This document shows, piece after piece, positions 1 to 13,162 of a stretch of 64,000 nt of DNA. Each line of letters opens with the position of its first letter. Positions within the stretch are counted from its first letter, which is position 1. The notes beneath the pieces were generated by a model. It was not told the origin of the DNA and did not search any database. It saw nothing but the letters and a program-made list of their open reading frames with translations. The position numbers were made by a program, and so were the translations under genes. Source of the DNA: Brachypodius melanocephalos (Eukaryota > Chordata > Aves > Passeriformes > Pycnonotidae); NCBI GenBank assembly GCA_013398615.1, contig VZSR01003807.1, forward strand, positions 16,632,237 to 16,696,236, written 5' to 3'.

Positions 1-1869
1 ATGATTCATCTAATCTTGGCTCCACAGTGTATACAATCATAGAATTATTTAGGCTGGAAAAGACATTGCTGTATTCAAGGTTAAAACACTCAAGACTATT
101 TCTACTGACCTTTTTTATGCAGCTTCTTTTTTTAGTAGGTGTATATAGAGAGGTAGCATTTAATAAATTATTGAGTACAGATTACTCATTTGGCAATCTT
201 GTTGAAGCCAGCTGTCTTCTTGAAGTCAACTGCTATAAATCAAATTACTAAGTGTTTTGTTCCTAGCTGTACTTGGAAAAGGGAATTAATCACTACACTA
301 AATAGTAGCAATTAATCTGAAGTATCCTTTACCTCTTTGTAGCTGAGAAATTCCTAGCCAAACCATTGTCCAGGAAGGACAAGGGTGTGCTACTTCCAGG
401 TACTTCTGTAAAGGCAGACTAGAATAAGTGTAGGAAAAATTACATTACTGAAGATTTCTTTAATTTATTGTCTATGTGGCTAGAGGCAAGGAGGGCACCC
501 CAGAGGATGTTGTTGTAATCACCCAGTTTCACTCATACCTGGATTAGAAGAGAGAGAAGCATTGAGATACCTATTGTTATTAGATTTTTTGGTCATTGTT
601 ATGCACATATTTTTTCTGTTTTGATCTGGTAGGAATCGAGTCAATTTACTATATCACAATACTTCTATGTACACCAACTACTGTTACTAACATTTGCAAC
701 CCATATTTGTTATTCAGCTTTGTCAGAAGCAACATTTGATTAGTTTTGATTGCCTAGAATTTCTCAAGTGTCTATGGCTGACCTATTTTTTCTAACACTA
801 GTTTTTGTATTACTAGTACTACTTGTTTTAGTAACACTGAGTTTTAATAATATTTACTTTAAATGCTCTTTACTTGAATTCTGCTTGTACCTTGAGTTAA
901 ATTAACTGCGTATTTAATAATTAGTTGGGATTTTGTGGTAGTCTTAATAGTACTTAGAGACATAAGAAAGACATAATGAATCAAATGTACATAACAGTCC
1001 AAAACCAAGCAAATGCATTGTTTTTCATCTTGCACAGCAGCTAAGGGCAGACAAAATCATACTGAGTCTAGAAGAAAGTTATGAAACAGGTCCTGGAAAA
1101 AATTATACAAGGGGTTATACATACTAGATTAAACCAGCAAAGAATAGCAGTGGAGAGAGTGTACAAAGTACTACCTGATGTAAAGTCAATGCTCTCTTCT
1201 TTCTTTTACTTTTCTTTCCTTCTGCTGTTAAACGAGATCAGGGAGCATTGAGCTGGAATGGAACACATCTACTATTGGTAGAAGGAAATTTTTGTTTAGT
1301 TGCCCTGGTGAACTCACCTACTACAAGACGTTCTTAAATGTGTGTGCTTAGGGACTAATTGCTTTAATAACACCTTTTAGGCTGAGGTAATGGCTGAGAT
1401 TTCAAAAACATGGGAATGACTGGGAAATATGATGTGGAGGATTTTTTTTAAATTTCAAGTCACATCAGCGCCGTATAAACTATCAAGAAGATAGTGAGTT
1501 GAACCAAATAATGAATCAAATCTCTGTAAGACTTTTGATGCCTTGAAGTGTAATAGGTTTGTAAAAGCTGCAGAGTTCTGCATAGAAGAAACAACTTGTC
1601 ATTCCGCTGTTTGTCAGAATGAATGAAAGTTTTATAGGGCTTTGACTTTAGGCAATACCAGAGACTTCTGAGACAGAACTGCTAAGATGACCACTGAGGG
1701 GGCTCATCGGTTATGGCAGTTCCTGTCTTGCAGCAGTGACACAGCAACTTTTCTTCCTATTCCTTTCATTTTTTTTTCAGTACAAGACCTGATGAAGGGA
1801 AATACCAATTTCCTTTATACGGGAAATAAGAAAAAACATTACTTTGTAAAAACTTGTGTTGTGTTGGGG

Positions 1870-2182
1870 TTTTGCTTGTTTGGCTTTTTGGTTTTTTTTT
1901 TTTTTTTTTGTTTTGTTTTTGTTTTTTTTCCCCACTTTGGCCAAAAAGCATTTATTTTTTTAATCCAAAAATATTTATTGAGTAATTAGGTTGTTGCTTA
2001 AGTTGTTGACACAAGCAGGAAAATATAAAAGAATATTTTAGTTGTTTGTTTTTTTGGACACAAGCGTGATTTCCCAAATACCTAGTTATATCTAGGTCTG
2101 CTATATCTATTGTTCTTTCTGGGGTTTTTTTTTGTTTGTTTGTTTGGGGTTTTTTTGTTTTGTTTTGTTGGTTTTTTTTTTG
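1870..2182. repeat. T/G-rich low-complexity tracts
   Basis: Two tracts (about 1,870-1,931 and 2,125-2,182) are built almost only of T runs broken by single or double G, with motifs such as GTTTTG and TTTGGGG. They flank about 190 bases of ordinary sequence. They look like expanded simple sequence rather than a gene. The open frames over them on both strands encode only Phe/Val or Lys/Gln runs and are not genes. Confidence 0.8.
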
Positions 2183-4225
2183 AGGTTTACTCAAATGTTT
2201 AGCACTGTTAAGCCTGCAAAAGAGTTACTGTGAAAATCGTCCTAGCAATTACTTGTGAAATCTTGCTACTGTTCAAGACTGAATAAGGCACTTAAAATGT
2301 TGACCATGACTATGGTTTTAATTACTGGGAATACCAGATAGTCTAATTAAGAATAGTTTTTCAACTGCAGATATTACAAATGCATATCTTTATCTAATCA
2401 GAGCTAGTTAGAGCTTTATGAGTGAATAAAGTGAAATTAACATTAGAAGAGGGCGTAATACTTAAGATCCAATATTAATCTTTGCAAATAATTTTTAGAA
2501 AAGCTTTAGTTCAAAGAACTTTCTTTCAAAATACTTTCTACCATCAGTTTTGCATTCATAACATAATAATTTTATGCAAACCTTGTTTTCCTGCCTTATG
2601 AGTTACTTAACTCCTGAGCCACAAAATTAGGTCATAATCATCTTTAATTACAACATGCATGTAAACTGCCAATAGAAATTTCATGGAGTGAAGTTCTCGC
2701 TTCACTGATGAAGAATTCCAAGAAATAGAGGTGGACTTGTCATCTGGCTGCTCCAGTTAATGTATTGTTTTCAGGTTCCTTAAGATGAAAGTGGAAAGGA
2801 CAGGAATTCAGATAGGGTTCTGTTAGAAAACAGAATGTGGGTTTTGCAAAATTTTGGCCAATCAGAAACATTTCAAAGCCAATAGAGTGTCTTTTTTTTT
2901 TTTTTTTTCCCCTCCAGAAACTCGGAAGGAAAGTTGACTATAAGATCTTGTGAACATGTTTTATAATTCAATGGCCTGCCACTCACTACATGAAATACGT
3001 GTAACTGGATTCTAAATATTAAATATGCAATGCCATGTTACATGAGAATAGTAGGAAGTAGTAATAGACAAAACAGTAAATTTAAAACTGCCATTACAAG
3101 TGTAAGAAAGTATTCTTTCTGGTATATTTATCTTTGGAAAGTGATGCCAAGATGTAAAATAGAGAAAAAAAAAAAAAAAGGCTTACTGCAAGAACCACAT
3201 TATTATTGCACAATTTGAATAATCTACCCAAAGGTCATCAAAACTTGATTCCTTGTATATTTAAACAAAGTTAGAGATTATCACTGTTCACATAAATAAT
3301 TCATGGTCTCACTCTTCTTCCCCTAGAGGAGGTTGTTGTCAGACTTTGTGAATACTTAGCCCAGTGTGTCTGAAACTAACCTGCCAAGCAATTGATGCTT
3401 TTCCCCTGGGCTTGAGCTGTTTACATGTGGGTGATTTCGTGGGCTTAAAATTTATTTATTGAGACTGAAAATTTAAAAAGCATGGAAAACTTGTTCCATA
3501 TTTCAAAAATAATAGCTAGAAATTTTTCTATTAATTTCCTCAAAACCTTTTATTTTATAGTTTGTAGTGTTTCTATTTTCTCCATTAACGGTACCTTTCT
3601 TCAGTTTACTGGGGAATACTTCAGAGACTGATTATGTTTTAAGAAGGAGGAGGAAATAGGAAGATGTGATTATGCTAATCAGGGAAACACTAAGGAATTA
3701 ATACGATGAAGCTCTTGCAATGAATAGAGCTGAAGACTTTTGACACATCATGAAATGTGTTCATTTTCAGGGTTCAGAGAGAGAGCAGATACAAAAAAGT
3801 GACTTTTGTTGTCACTTGAATTAGGTTGTATTATAGTGAAGTTCATAATTCTGGGCTTCATTCCTAGCTAATATGATTACAGATCTCTCTTTCTAAAGGT
3901 GTTTCTAAAGGGCTGAAAGAAACTATGCTTTTCTAGAATCAATCTGCAAAGCTGCTGTGTAGTCTTCCACATAAATTGTTAAATATCATTATAAAATAGA
4001 TATATCTTTACAAATCCTACTTTTGAAGTAGTAATGACTTTGATTATTCTTTAAAAAATCATTCATCTGAAAGAAATGTTACTGTGGCACCATCTATGAG
4101 GAATGGGCCATTTTTCTTAATCCTTACCCAGCATTAACATATTTTAGCTTTTGAGTTCTTTAGTTTCCTGTTTCTTGGTACTCTTTTTCCTTTTAAATGC
4201 AGTTTGTACTGTTAGAGATAGAAAT

Positions 4226-5500
4226 GTGAAGGGGTTTGAATGGACCTTAGAGATCGTCTAGTCCCAACTCCCTCTGTCATGGGCAGGGACACCTCTCACT
4301 AGACCAGGTTGCTCAAGGTTTTACCTGCCCTGGCTTTGAACACTGGCAGGGTTGGGGCATCCACAGCTTTCTTGGGCAACCTGTTCCAGTGTTTCTCCAC
4401 TCTCACAGTAAAAAATTTCCTCCTAATATGTAACCCAAATTTCCCCTCTCTCAGTTTGTGCCCATTATTCCTTGTCCTGTCATTACAGGCTGGTGTAGGA
4501 ATGGTATTCCCCAATTCAGTGCCCTCACTGAGGCTCTCCCAATCCAAACACCACTCTCCTGCTCCCGCTTCCTCCCCCCTTTCCACTGCGCTGGGATGAA
4601 GTTCAGAATTGGAGGCACAAAAAGATAAAGATTGTGGGTTCCGATAAGAACAATTTACTGTAAACAGCAATGAGATAAGAAAATGAACAGTAACATCAGC
4701 AATGTTAATAACAAAAGTGTACAAAAGAGGGAGTGATTCACATCCAAAGATGCTCTCTGTGGAGCCTGCTACAATGAATTAGTGCCAGATGGCTTCCCCT
4801 CACCAAGTTTCTGACTGGAAGGAGCACCCTTTTCCAAGAGAGTCCCTTTTCCCCCACTCCTGGCATTGATGTGAGGTCCTATCACATCTGTGCCCCTCCC
4901 AATTATTGCACAGAATTTAACCCTGCCCTGGCTGAAATCACTACACAGAAAGAGTCCCTGTAGGCCTGTTTCAGATACTGAAATGTTATGAGGTTTCCAC
5001 AGAATCTTCTGTTCTCCAGGCTGAACAGCCAAAGCTTTCTCAGCCTGTGTTCATAGGGATGGTGCTCCAGTCCTCTAATCAACTTCATGACCCTCCTCTG
5101 GAGCTGCTCCAACAGTTCCGTGTCCAGAACTGGGCACAGCACTGCAGGTGGGGTCTCACAAGAGCAGAATAGAGGGGCCAAATCACCTCCTATGATCTGC
5201 TGGCCACACTCCTTTGGATACATCCCAGGATTTGTCTGGCCTTCTGTGAACACACGTGGCTAGCTCGTGTTGAGTTTGTCATCAGCCATCACCCCCAAAT
5301 GCTTCTCCACAAGGCTGCACTCAATCACTTCTCTGCCCAGCCTGTAGGTGTGGCTGGGATTGCCACAGCCCAGGTGTAGGGCTTTGTACTTTGCTTTGTT
5401 GAACTTCATAAGGTTTGCATAGACCCAACTCTCAAGCTTCTCGAGGTCCCTCTGGATGACTTCTCTTCCCTCTAGTGTGTCAGCTGCACATGCCAAGTTG
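4226..5500 (-). mobile_element. CR1 LINE fragment, interrupted by an LTR
   Basis: Read on the minus strand, this is the 3' part of a chicken-repeat-1 (CR1) non-LTR retrotransposon. Minus-strand translations show typical CR1 ORF2 C-terminal text: a stretch around LMKFNKAKYKALHLG near 5.4 kb, GVMADDKL near 5.28 kb, and the end motif KHWNRLPKKAVDAPTLPVFK near 4.3 kb. The + strand shows the well-known antisense text, for example 'ctagaccaggttgctcaa'. The frame carries stops and shifts, so the copy is dead. It is split at 4,488-4,940 by a younger LTR. The 5' part is missing, as is usual for CR1 because of incomplete reverse transcription. The left (3') border is approximate and I see no clear terminal ATTCTATGA-type repeat. 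Confidence 0.93.
4488..4940 (-). mobile_element. Solo LTR (ERVL-like) inserted in the CR1
   Basis: About 453 bases interrupt the CR1 homology exactly where CR1 would otherwise read through. On the minus strand the insert starts TGATTTCAGCC, carries a possible variant poly(A) signal AGTAAA (4,654-4,659), and ends near CCTACACCAGCC. The flanking CR1 bases are ttaca (4,483-4,487) and ctaca (4,941-4,945), a near-identical 5-base direct repeat that fits a target-site duplication with one later change. There is no internal retroviral region, so this is a solo LTR left by recombination between two LTRs. The family name (avian ERVL-type) comes from remembered resemblance and is not tested. The exact ends could move by a few bases because the insert does not end in a clean CA at these borders. 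Confidence 0.75.
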
Positions 5501-8500
5501 AATTACTCTCTCTTAAGTATGTGTGGTGCTACTTTATTTGTAAGCTGGTAGCTACGTATTACGTATTCTGTCTCAAAAAATATTTACACCTGTGTCTATA
5601 GTAGTATTTGAGTCATTCAAAGAGACAGTACCTGGTTTATAAGCAAATTAATATCTGTTGGGGGGAAAAAAAGGGTGAAATTTCATGCATAGATGTTTAC
5701 TGTAGGTAACCAGCCTGTTTAAGGATAGGAAGAATCAGGCTGAGCTGCTCAGTTGGACAAGCAGAACCAAAAATGCTGTTGAGTGACACATACTATCTCA
5801 AGAGCAAGCTAACTTCTCCCTTCCCTATTTTTCTCCTTGGATCCTCATAGCCTCTTTCTGAAGAGAATGGAACTTCTAAAGTGCAAATGTTAATGCAAAA
5901 CTGTGATCCCATATAAATTCCCAGAGGCCAAATCATGAAGACTGAAAACAGATGTTCTAAACCATACTTCTAAACCTGAAGTATCTTGTCTCCACTCTTC
6001 CTCCTCCTTCTTTTGTTATCCCTCAAAAACTCACATAGTGGATTTGATTTCTGAGATGCAGTATTTGCTGGTGTTAAGCCATGACTACAGTTTTCACCCA
6101 ACAGATTTTTCCATTTATGCAAAAGAGAAAAATTCATGCTGATGTCTGTCTTGTATACAGAGTCGTGGTTCTGCTAGATTCTCACAACTAAGCTAATACT
6201 GTTAGATACAAGGGCCAGAATATGGTCAGTCTGATTTAGATAGGCTTGCTCTTTAAAAACACAGAAGAGGGGAAAAAGCAATTGTAAGTTAATTGCATTT
6301 TAAATAGGAAGGTCATGACAAGGAAATATATGTAATTCTGCTAGGAAGGGTCTCTGCCAGTTGTTCATTTAATAGGGAAATGTGTGGATGGGGAAGGAGA
6401 ATGATGAGTGAGGTATGGTGTCACATTTCTCCCGAACTGGACTTCTTGGAACAGTTTTGACAGCAGGCATTGGCATAGTTTTGGGTAGTTAAATACGTGG
6501 CTGTGAATCTTTTATCCATGGACTACGTAATAGACTTAGTACTGAGGATAGTGTCCTAAAGACGAGTCTGAAAAGGCACAGAGACATGTTCATTCTTGCC
6601 ATCTGTGATCCAATGAGTTTTTAATTAGATGAAGTTCTGTAGGAACAGCTTCTATGGGAGAGTTCCTCTCTAGGCTATAGAGCAAATTCACTTACTGTCG
6701 TGGCTTCAATCATCTGAATAGATTTCCTGCACCACTCTATTCTGTCCATCTACCTCCTAGCCTGCCAGAGGACCTCTGCAGATCATCAGTCTTAGGGGCA
6801 ATTCTGCACAGCCTAGAGGAAAGCACCACCAAAAATGTAGATTTGGGATGAGACTATGTCCTTAGTATTTCCTTTAGAAGCCCTCTTCTTCAGGTTCTTC
6901 CAGAAAGTGTGTTCTGAAATACCTGATGGCTCCCACAAGTTGCACAGGAAGGATTCAGTGCTTGATTTACTGCTGTGGATTCTACAGCAGGGATCAGGAA
7001 CTTGATATCCTTTTGTGTACTTTGCCTTTATTTATGCTGCCTTGGTTGCTTCTTAGTGGCAGCATGAGAGAATGTTAAGTGTAAAATAAAAGAGCTATAA
7101 AGCAGGCAAGCCCTTTAGAAAAGGAAAATGTGTTCTGTATTACAATTTTCCTTTCTATGATCAAAAGCAAAAAAAACCCTTTAGGAAATCCAAGCTTCTA
7201 CAGTTGACATGAGCTAATATTTTCTTCTAGTGGGCTATATCTCACAAACAGGGGGAGAATTAGAACATGGCAACAAAATTGAACACTGTTAGTGGCACTG
7301 TACAAATGAGCTCATTTTTTGTACTGTGTTCAGTATTTGTTCTTGTGAACAGAAAAATATTCATAAGTATCTGAAACGTTAGGGTGTTTTTCTTTAAAGC
7401 AAACACTGCCCCAATAATGCTGTATTAATATTTAAGCTCTGTGGTCTGGAGGAGTGTCACAGCTCCACCATGCCTGTTCCAGCACCAGCTTTACTGCATC
7501 TGCCAGCACTGCCTTTACAGAGGCAGTGATGAGAGTGCAGAGCTGTTTGGAGCTTCCTGGGAGATCTGCCCATGGATAACAAGTGGTCTAGAGGTTTAGA
7601 AATGGATAACGATGGGATCAACAGCCTCCTCAGCTCCTCCATACTCCAACCTTCCCATTGACATGTCCTTAGTGAGTTCCCAGTGTGTGTTACCACACCT
7701 CCTTTGCCAAATATCTCCTGCATATTTTCCCAGCCTCCACTTTCCCCCCTGATGCTTCATGCCCTTGTATCACCAGCTCCTGTGCTGCCTCCTCGCATCT
7801 ACCACTGATCTCCTTGGTTCTTCAGTACTGCTACTACTTACATCACTAGGATGGGAAAAGAAGGTCAAGCAGGAGGCTGAGAGGGACACGAAGATGTGTG
7901 TGACAAACAAAAAGAGGTAGTGGCAGCAAGATCTGCTTCAAAAAGATCTGGTGTCTAGTTCCTCCTTTGTTACATGCTTGAAAGTTTGTAGGAATTAAGT
8001 AAAAAAGCTGTCATAACCAGTACTGTGGAGTGTTGGGAATCTGTCTCCACAGACCTAGGAGTTGTCACGTGAGGTGAACAGCTATTTGAATGTCTCCAGT
8101 TGCATGCTCTGCTTTCCTTGGTGCTCATTCTAAAAAGCTGTGTTTTGATATATGAAAGGTTATGTGATGAGATCTTTTTAAAACAGATCAGAAGAACTTT
8201 CAGTTAAGCAGCTTATTTAGTAGATACTTTAATCTTCTGACTGTAGAACAAGGATGATTTTTTCTGTTTAGTTGTCTGAAAGTATTAAAAATCTTCTTCT
8301 GTTTATTATAAGAAGTCAGTCTTCTGTAGTAGCACTTTAGGGAATTCTACTCTACTGTTCTTTGGAATGGTTCATATTGATTATAGTATTGGTATAGTAA
8401 GATTCTGTAATATTTAGTCAAAAAAGTGGGTAAAAATGGTTCAACATTATTCACACACTTTTCTAAAAAAGATTTTGTTTTGACTGCAAGCAGAGTGAAT

Positions 8501-9333
8501 TAATGATTGTGTATGGCAAGGAAGGTTATAAATGCTGAAGGAAGTATTAATTACTTGGAGTCATTCCCTTTACAACACTCCCTTGTATTTTCATATCAGT
8601 GGTATTATATTTCCTTCTTTTGTGTTTACTTTTACCATTGACTTAGTCTCAATTTTATTACTATATTAACAAGAATTTTGTGTGTGAAGTGGATGATTTT
8701 TCTCCCTAGCCCTGCCATTGCTATATTATTGTATTCTAATAGGCTGACTTTTGTCTAAACTAATCCAGCAATCTGTGTTTTTACAGCAGACTAATTCTAA
8801 TGACTAATGTTTGAACATGGCTGTTGTGGGCAGTGTAAATGTATGAATTCAGTAAGTCAATGGGAGCTTGCTTGATCCTGTTTATTCTAAGTCAGCAGAA
8901 AAATAATATTAAACTAATAAAATAACCTGTCCCTGAAGAGTCAGGAAGGTAATTCACATTTCCTTATGGGAATTCTTTCATTAGGTTTGAGACCTGTTAG
9001 AATTAGGTTTGTTTGCAGAGGGAGCAAGTTTTACAGAGACCCTCTAATTACTTTGGAAATGAGAGAATTTACTTTTCCAGATTTGGGGAATCTTTTTAGC
9101 CCTGAACTGCAAAGTAACCTGGAGTGATTTGAACTGCTTTTGAATGAAACTTGCAGGCTTGAAAAAGACAGGTTTTTCTTGTGAAAACTATACAACAAGA
9201 AGGCTTTATAGCAATTCTGCTTTTTCACTTGTAGTAGCACAAATAACAATTCTTTAAAACAATGTGTCTTTTAGGCTCAGCTTCATAACCTCTTGTTTCT
9301 ACACATACCTGAAAACTGTATTTTATTTGCAAG

Positions 9334-9337
<4 letters not shown>

Positions 9338-9369
<32 letters not shown>
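9338..9369. repeat. Poly-T run, 32 bases
   Basis: An uninterrupted run of 32 T. It lies about 180 bases upstream of the candidate AHI1 exon, too far to serve as its polypyrimidine tract. It may be the tail of an old retrotransposed sequence on the minus strand, but no element is recognisable beside it. Confidence 0.9.
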
Positions 9370-9370
<1 letters not shown>

Positions 9371-9552
9371 TAGCAGGGCACTCTTTCCTTGTTTGTAACC
9401 ACATAGGAGTTAACATTTTATGGCTGATAGACATTCTTTTTCAAACGAGGTATATTCTGTCTTTATTCAGGAAGCTGGTGGGTTTTCTATGCACATGTGT
9501 TGGCCCCATTGTCTGTCGTCTTTTACCTTCCTTTTTTGTTTTTTTTTTACAG

Positions 9553-9632
9553 ATGTCACCAGTCACCAGTAAGTCAGGGGACCTGAAATTTATCTCCAAA
9601 CATGACACAGATAGAGACTCACCTACAACACA
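9553..9632 (+). CDS. AHI1: Candidate penultimate exon of AHI1 (80 bp)
   Basis: A strong acceptor (T-rich tract then ACAG) precedes 80 bases that are open in one frame and end at a good donor, CA|GTAAGC. The encoded segment starts MSPVTSKSGDLKF and ends DRDSPTT plus two bases of the next codon. Those two bases (CA) join with the single A that starts the exon at 13,163 to make CAA (Gln), so the two exons fit in phase. The peptide is polar and has no recognised domain. In mammals the AHI1 tail after the SH3 domain is likewise polar and poorly conserved. The gene name comes from position (tail-to-tail with MYB), not from residue matches, and the initial ATG need not be a start codon. Confidence 0.5.
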
Positions 9633-12600
9633 GTAAGCAAGAAATGCTTAAAACAATTTGCAGTGTTATTCCTACAACTGTTGTTTGAAAACTGTGAGAA
9701 ATGTTGGAAGGGTTTTTTTTTTTTTTTCAAACAAAACAAGAAGTTAGCTTTAGGGTGGACAGTGAGAGAGTGCTTCACACCCAAAATGTGAAGGAAATAG
9801 CAGTTCATATACATATATACATCCCCAGAAGAGCAAGGACTATAATGTACATGACAGTCAAAACTCAGGGGTAGGTGGTTGCTCACTGGCATCTCTTAGC
9901 TATGTATTAGGATTTCTTGCTGCAGACCGAAAGCTATTTTTGCACCTTCTAAAAGTTAATTAATGTAAATTCCAAAAGGTTTTCACATTCTAAGAAGATG
10001 CCAGCAGCACCTTTGGTGGCGACACTTGCATATCTTAAAAATTGTAGGTCTCTGTTTCATGAAAGCTGTAAGCAGATAAGATTCTCAGCATTTTGAACAG
10101 GGGCTTCCACATTATCTTTAGCTTTTGCAACCATTTTTGCTTCAAAAATTGATATCTGAAAATACTTCTCATGTTTGCCACTGTATCTGTCACCTAAGCA
10201 AAGTTATTTCACTGATCATTTTCCAGACTGGTTCCGTCCTCATATAAATAATCTGTACATTATACTGTAGATGCAGATACATACCTCATTTTAACCTGCC
10301 TTTAAATCTGAATTTTGTATCTCCAGCTGTATGTAGATTTGAAAATAAATTGTGGGTGGAGAGTTTAATCCTCAACTATGATGAGGAGTGGGCTGTACAG
10401 CCATACTTTGACAGAAGTCAGTGTTGAATTTTGGGCACGACTATTCTAGTAGTACATACATTAAGGAAGGAAATGCCTTAAAAGCACAGTTACTGTGACG
10501 GTTGATAGTCTGTTAGAAGTCAGTATCAAAAATTTGGGATGACTCAACTCCATTGGTAGGACTTCAGGAAACAATTATTTTGAGTGACCTTTCCAGGGCA
10601 TCCACTGAAAAAAATGTGGGACCACAGATTTAAAATGTGGAATCACAAAAGATTTAAGAAAATTCAAGAATTTTGAGTCATATTAAATGCAAATGTTCAT
10701 TTTAATGGAAACCAGGGCTATCCTGAGAAGATGTCACACTGAAAGAACAGACCAAAAAATCTCTTCAGTTACAGTTTAAAAAGGTGAGAGGAGACACCTG
10801 CATGCTTGAGTCACTGGAATGTGCTCCCTCACCCTGAACTGCAGGGAGCAGGAGCATCATGAGGATTCCAGTCTGAATTCCTGCATGCTTCATGTCATAG
10901 CACTTCATAGCAGTGACCACATGTACCAGGGTTTTTTCAGAAAGGACTACAACCTGTTGCCTTATTTTGAGAGCTAGAAAAGAATCCTCTAACAGCACTG
11001 ATGCCACTAGTTTGAAAAACTGTCAATATTTCTGTCTATAGGTATTTATATAGCACACATCAGATAATAAAACCTCAGAAACAGGGCTGCCTGTTTTTCA
11101 TGAAAACTCTCACTCTACTGTTACCAAAAACATAACCTGCCAGGACTCTAATTTTCTTGCTCACTACAGCCAATGTGTCTTGAAATAGCCTTAAAAATTT
11201 ACATGCATGCAAGTGTTGCCATCTTAACTGGAAAAGGTTTATATTTCAGCATCTAACAGCAATAGCAACATGACTTGAGATCCAGTCCAATCTGTGCTTA
11301 AGTAGTTGCTCCACGTAAAACATGCTGTTATTTTCCTGTTTTGTGTGAAAATATGCTTAATATTCATGTCACATTGACGTATATAATATGAAATTTGTTT
11401 ACTGCACAATTCCTAAGAATCAAGTAGTTGCCAAGTACACACTTGCAGTATGGAGGAGTAAAACATTAACATCTGCACAACTCACTAAGCCAAATGGATG
11501 ATTGCTATCATTTGCCTATTAGAACAGTATTGTTCACTACAGCCACAATATCGTCTGTAAAAGAACATGAATGGCAAGTCCTTATGAAATGTCTATTTCT
11601 TGAGAATTTCTGGTGGAAAATATAGCTTTGCTATAGGAAAACAAATTTTATACAAGATGGTAGTAGACTTTTATCTTAGCCAAGCAGTTAACTGCAGTCT
11701 TCTGCAGACTCTAGAAGAAATAGAGGAATGATGCTAAGTGATTTTAATCTAAGTTTTGATACACCATCACATCTGATATTCAAATAATAAGAAGATGTAA
11801 ACTGCTTCTCACAATTAGAGTAGCTTTATATTGGAAATAGCACAGTAACCTTACCCTTTGAAAAGTAATGATTAGCTGCTACTTGCCAGCACAGCCAATG
11901 TGTCTTTAGGTGTGTTCCCATTGTATGGTTTTCTTCAGCTGCACTAGGTAATGCTCTGCATAAATTTACACGAGACCCAGCTGAACACTGGGCTTGGTAC
12001 ATTGGTCCTTGTAGCACTGAATAATTATGACTTTGTACCCTAATTTCCTCAATGAGCAGTACTCCTCAAATTGTTCTAGGAATCCTAACACAGAGGGTCT
12101 TAGACTCCCAAACCTTTTCCTTAGGATGTTCCAGTAAAAACTAGAGCTGCAGCAATCCACATACAAGTATACAGTTTAGCTTTAAAAAAAGTTCCAACTA
12201 CAGGCAAATATTCATCAGTTCATTAGCAAGGCTGATGTGTAAACGTTTTCATCTGTAAAATCTGATTACCTTAGAACAGTATCATCAACAGTGCAGCACT
12301 TGTAACACTATTTTTGTGGAAAAGACACACATTACATTCTTCAGTCTTGATTCATCCATTTGCCAATGTGTTTCAGCAGCATTAAACAGTTCCAGTCATA
12401 AACCAAGACCGTTTTGTGCTAGGCACAATACAAATTTTGAACAAAGACAGTTCCTTCCTTCGAAAGGTTAGAGTTGAAGTATTGTTATGTATTTATAGTT
12501 AAATAAAGTTACAACTTCTGCCAGGAGTGGGAATTCATGGTAAAGTGGTGTAATATATGCCATCATGTGCAAGACCAGTTAGAAGCATCAACTGGGATAC

Positions 12601-13162
12601 AGGAGCTTGACTGATGCTTTTGGCACTGTATGAAGGCTGATAAGCATAAATAGACATGAAAGTGATTTCTGACTCTGTCCTCATTAAGGTAAATTAAAGT
12701 GGAAAAACTAATCTTATGCACTTTGACTGCCTGTCTTATTCTAGTCACATAAATAAACCAGGAATCTCTCCCTAATTGTAAATATTTTGGTGTCTGAGCT
12801 TAGGAAAGTGAGAAAAAAACAAGTGCAATTGCTTTTATGAGAGGAGGAGACTGGTAATTTGTATCTTTTAATTACATCTGTTGTCTATTGATCAAGACGA
12901 GCTGATTTTTAAGATCATGAGCAGTTCTTTTCAAAGCAGTGCTATGATAAAAAGTAGACTAGTGGAGTGGTCTCATATTTTGTCTTCGTGGTTTTTCTGT
13001 CTTTGTTCTGCTGTGGAACAGTAGTTTTTGTAGTTGTTTCAGCATTGTGCTCAAGAGGACAGGCAGACAATTGCTCTAACACATCAACTGTAGGTGGAAA
13101 AAGCTCTAAATTTGGGCTAACTTTGTGTTTCTTTTACTCTTTTTATATCCACCTTCCTCTAG
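9633..13162 (+). other. Intron between the candidate AHI1 exons
   Basis: About 3.5 kb between the GTAAGC donor and the acceptor CCTCTAG. I see no further exon and no recognisable repeat. The sequence is AT-rich with short T runs. Confidence 0.5.

Larger units (their letters stand above)
1..9552 (+). other. Presumed AHI1 intron, no exon seen
   Basis: I see no convincing coding exon in this stretch on either strand. It is AT-rich and full of stop codons. If the exons at 9.55 and 13.16 kb belong to AHI1, this is an upstream intron of that gene. It holds two T/G-rich low-complexity tracts (about 1.87-1.93 and 2.12-2.18 kb), a CR1 LINE split by an LTR (4.2-5.5 kb) and a 32-base T run just before the candidate exon. 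The AHI1 WD40 and SH3 coding exons are not here and would lie to the left of the window. The intron call is inference from context. Confidence 0.5.

Noticed and set aside
2881..2980. Acceptor-like tract 'cccctccag' followed by an exon
   Set aside because: The following frame meets a stop within about 12 codons and there is no donor that keeps a useful exon.
4488..4940. A complete endogenous retrovirus
   Set aside because: Only one LTR-sized insert with CR1 on both sides; no gag, pol or env and no second LTR.
4299..5496. Minus-strand open frames as cellular genes
   Set aside because: They translate to CR1 ORF2 text or to the inserted LTR, so they are remains of mobile elements.
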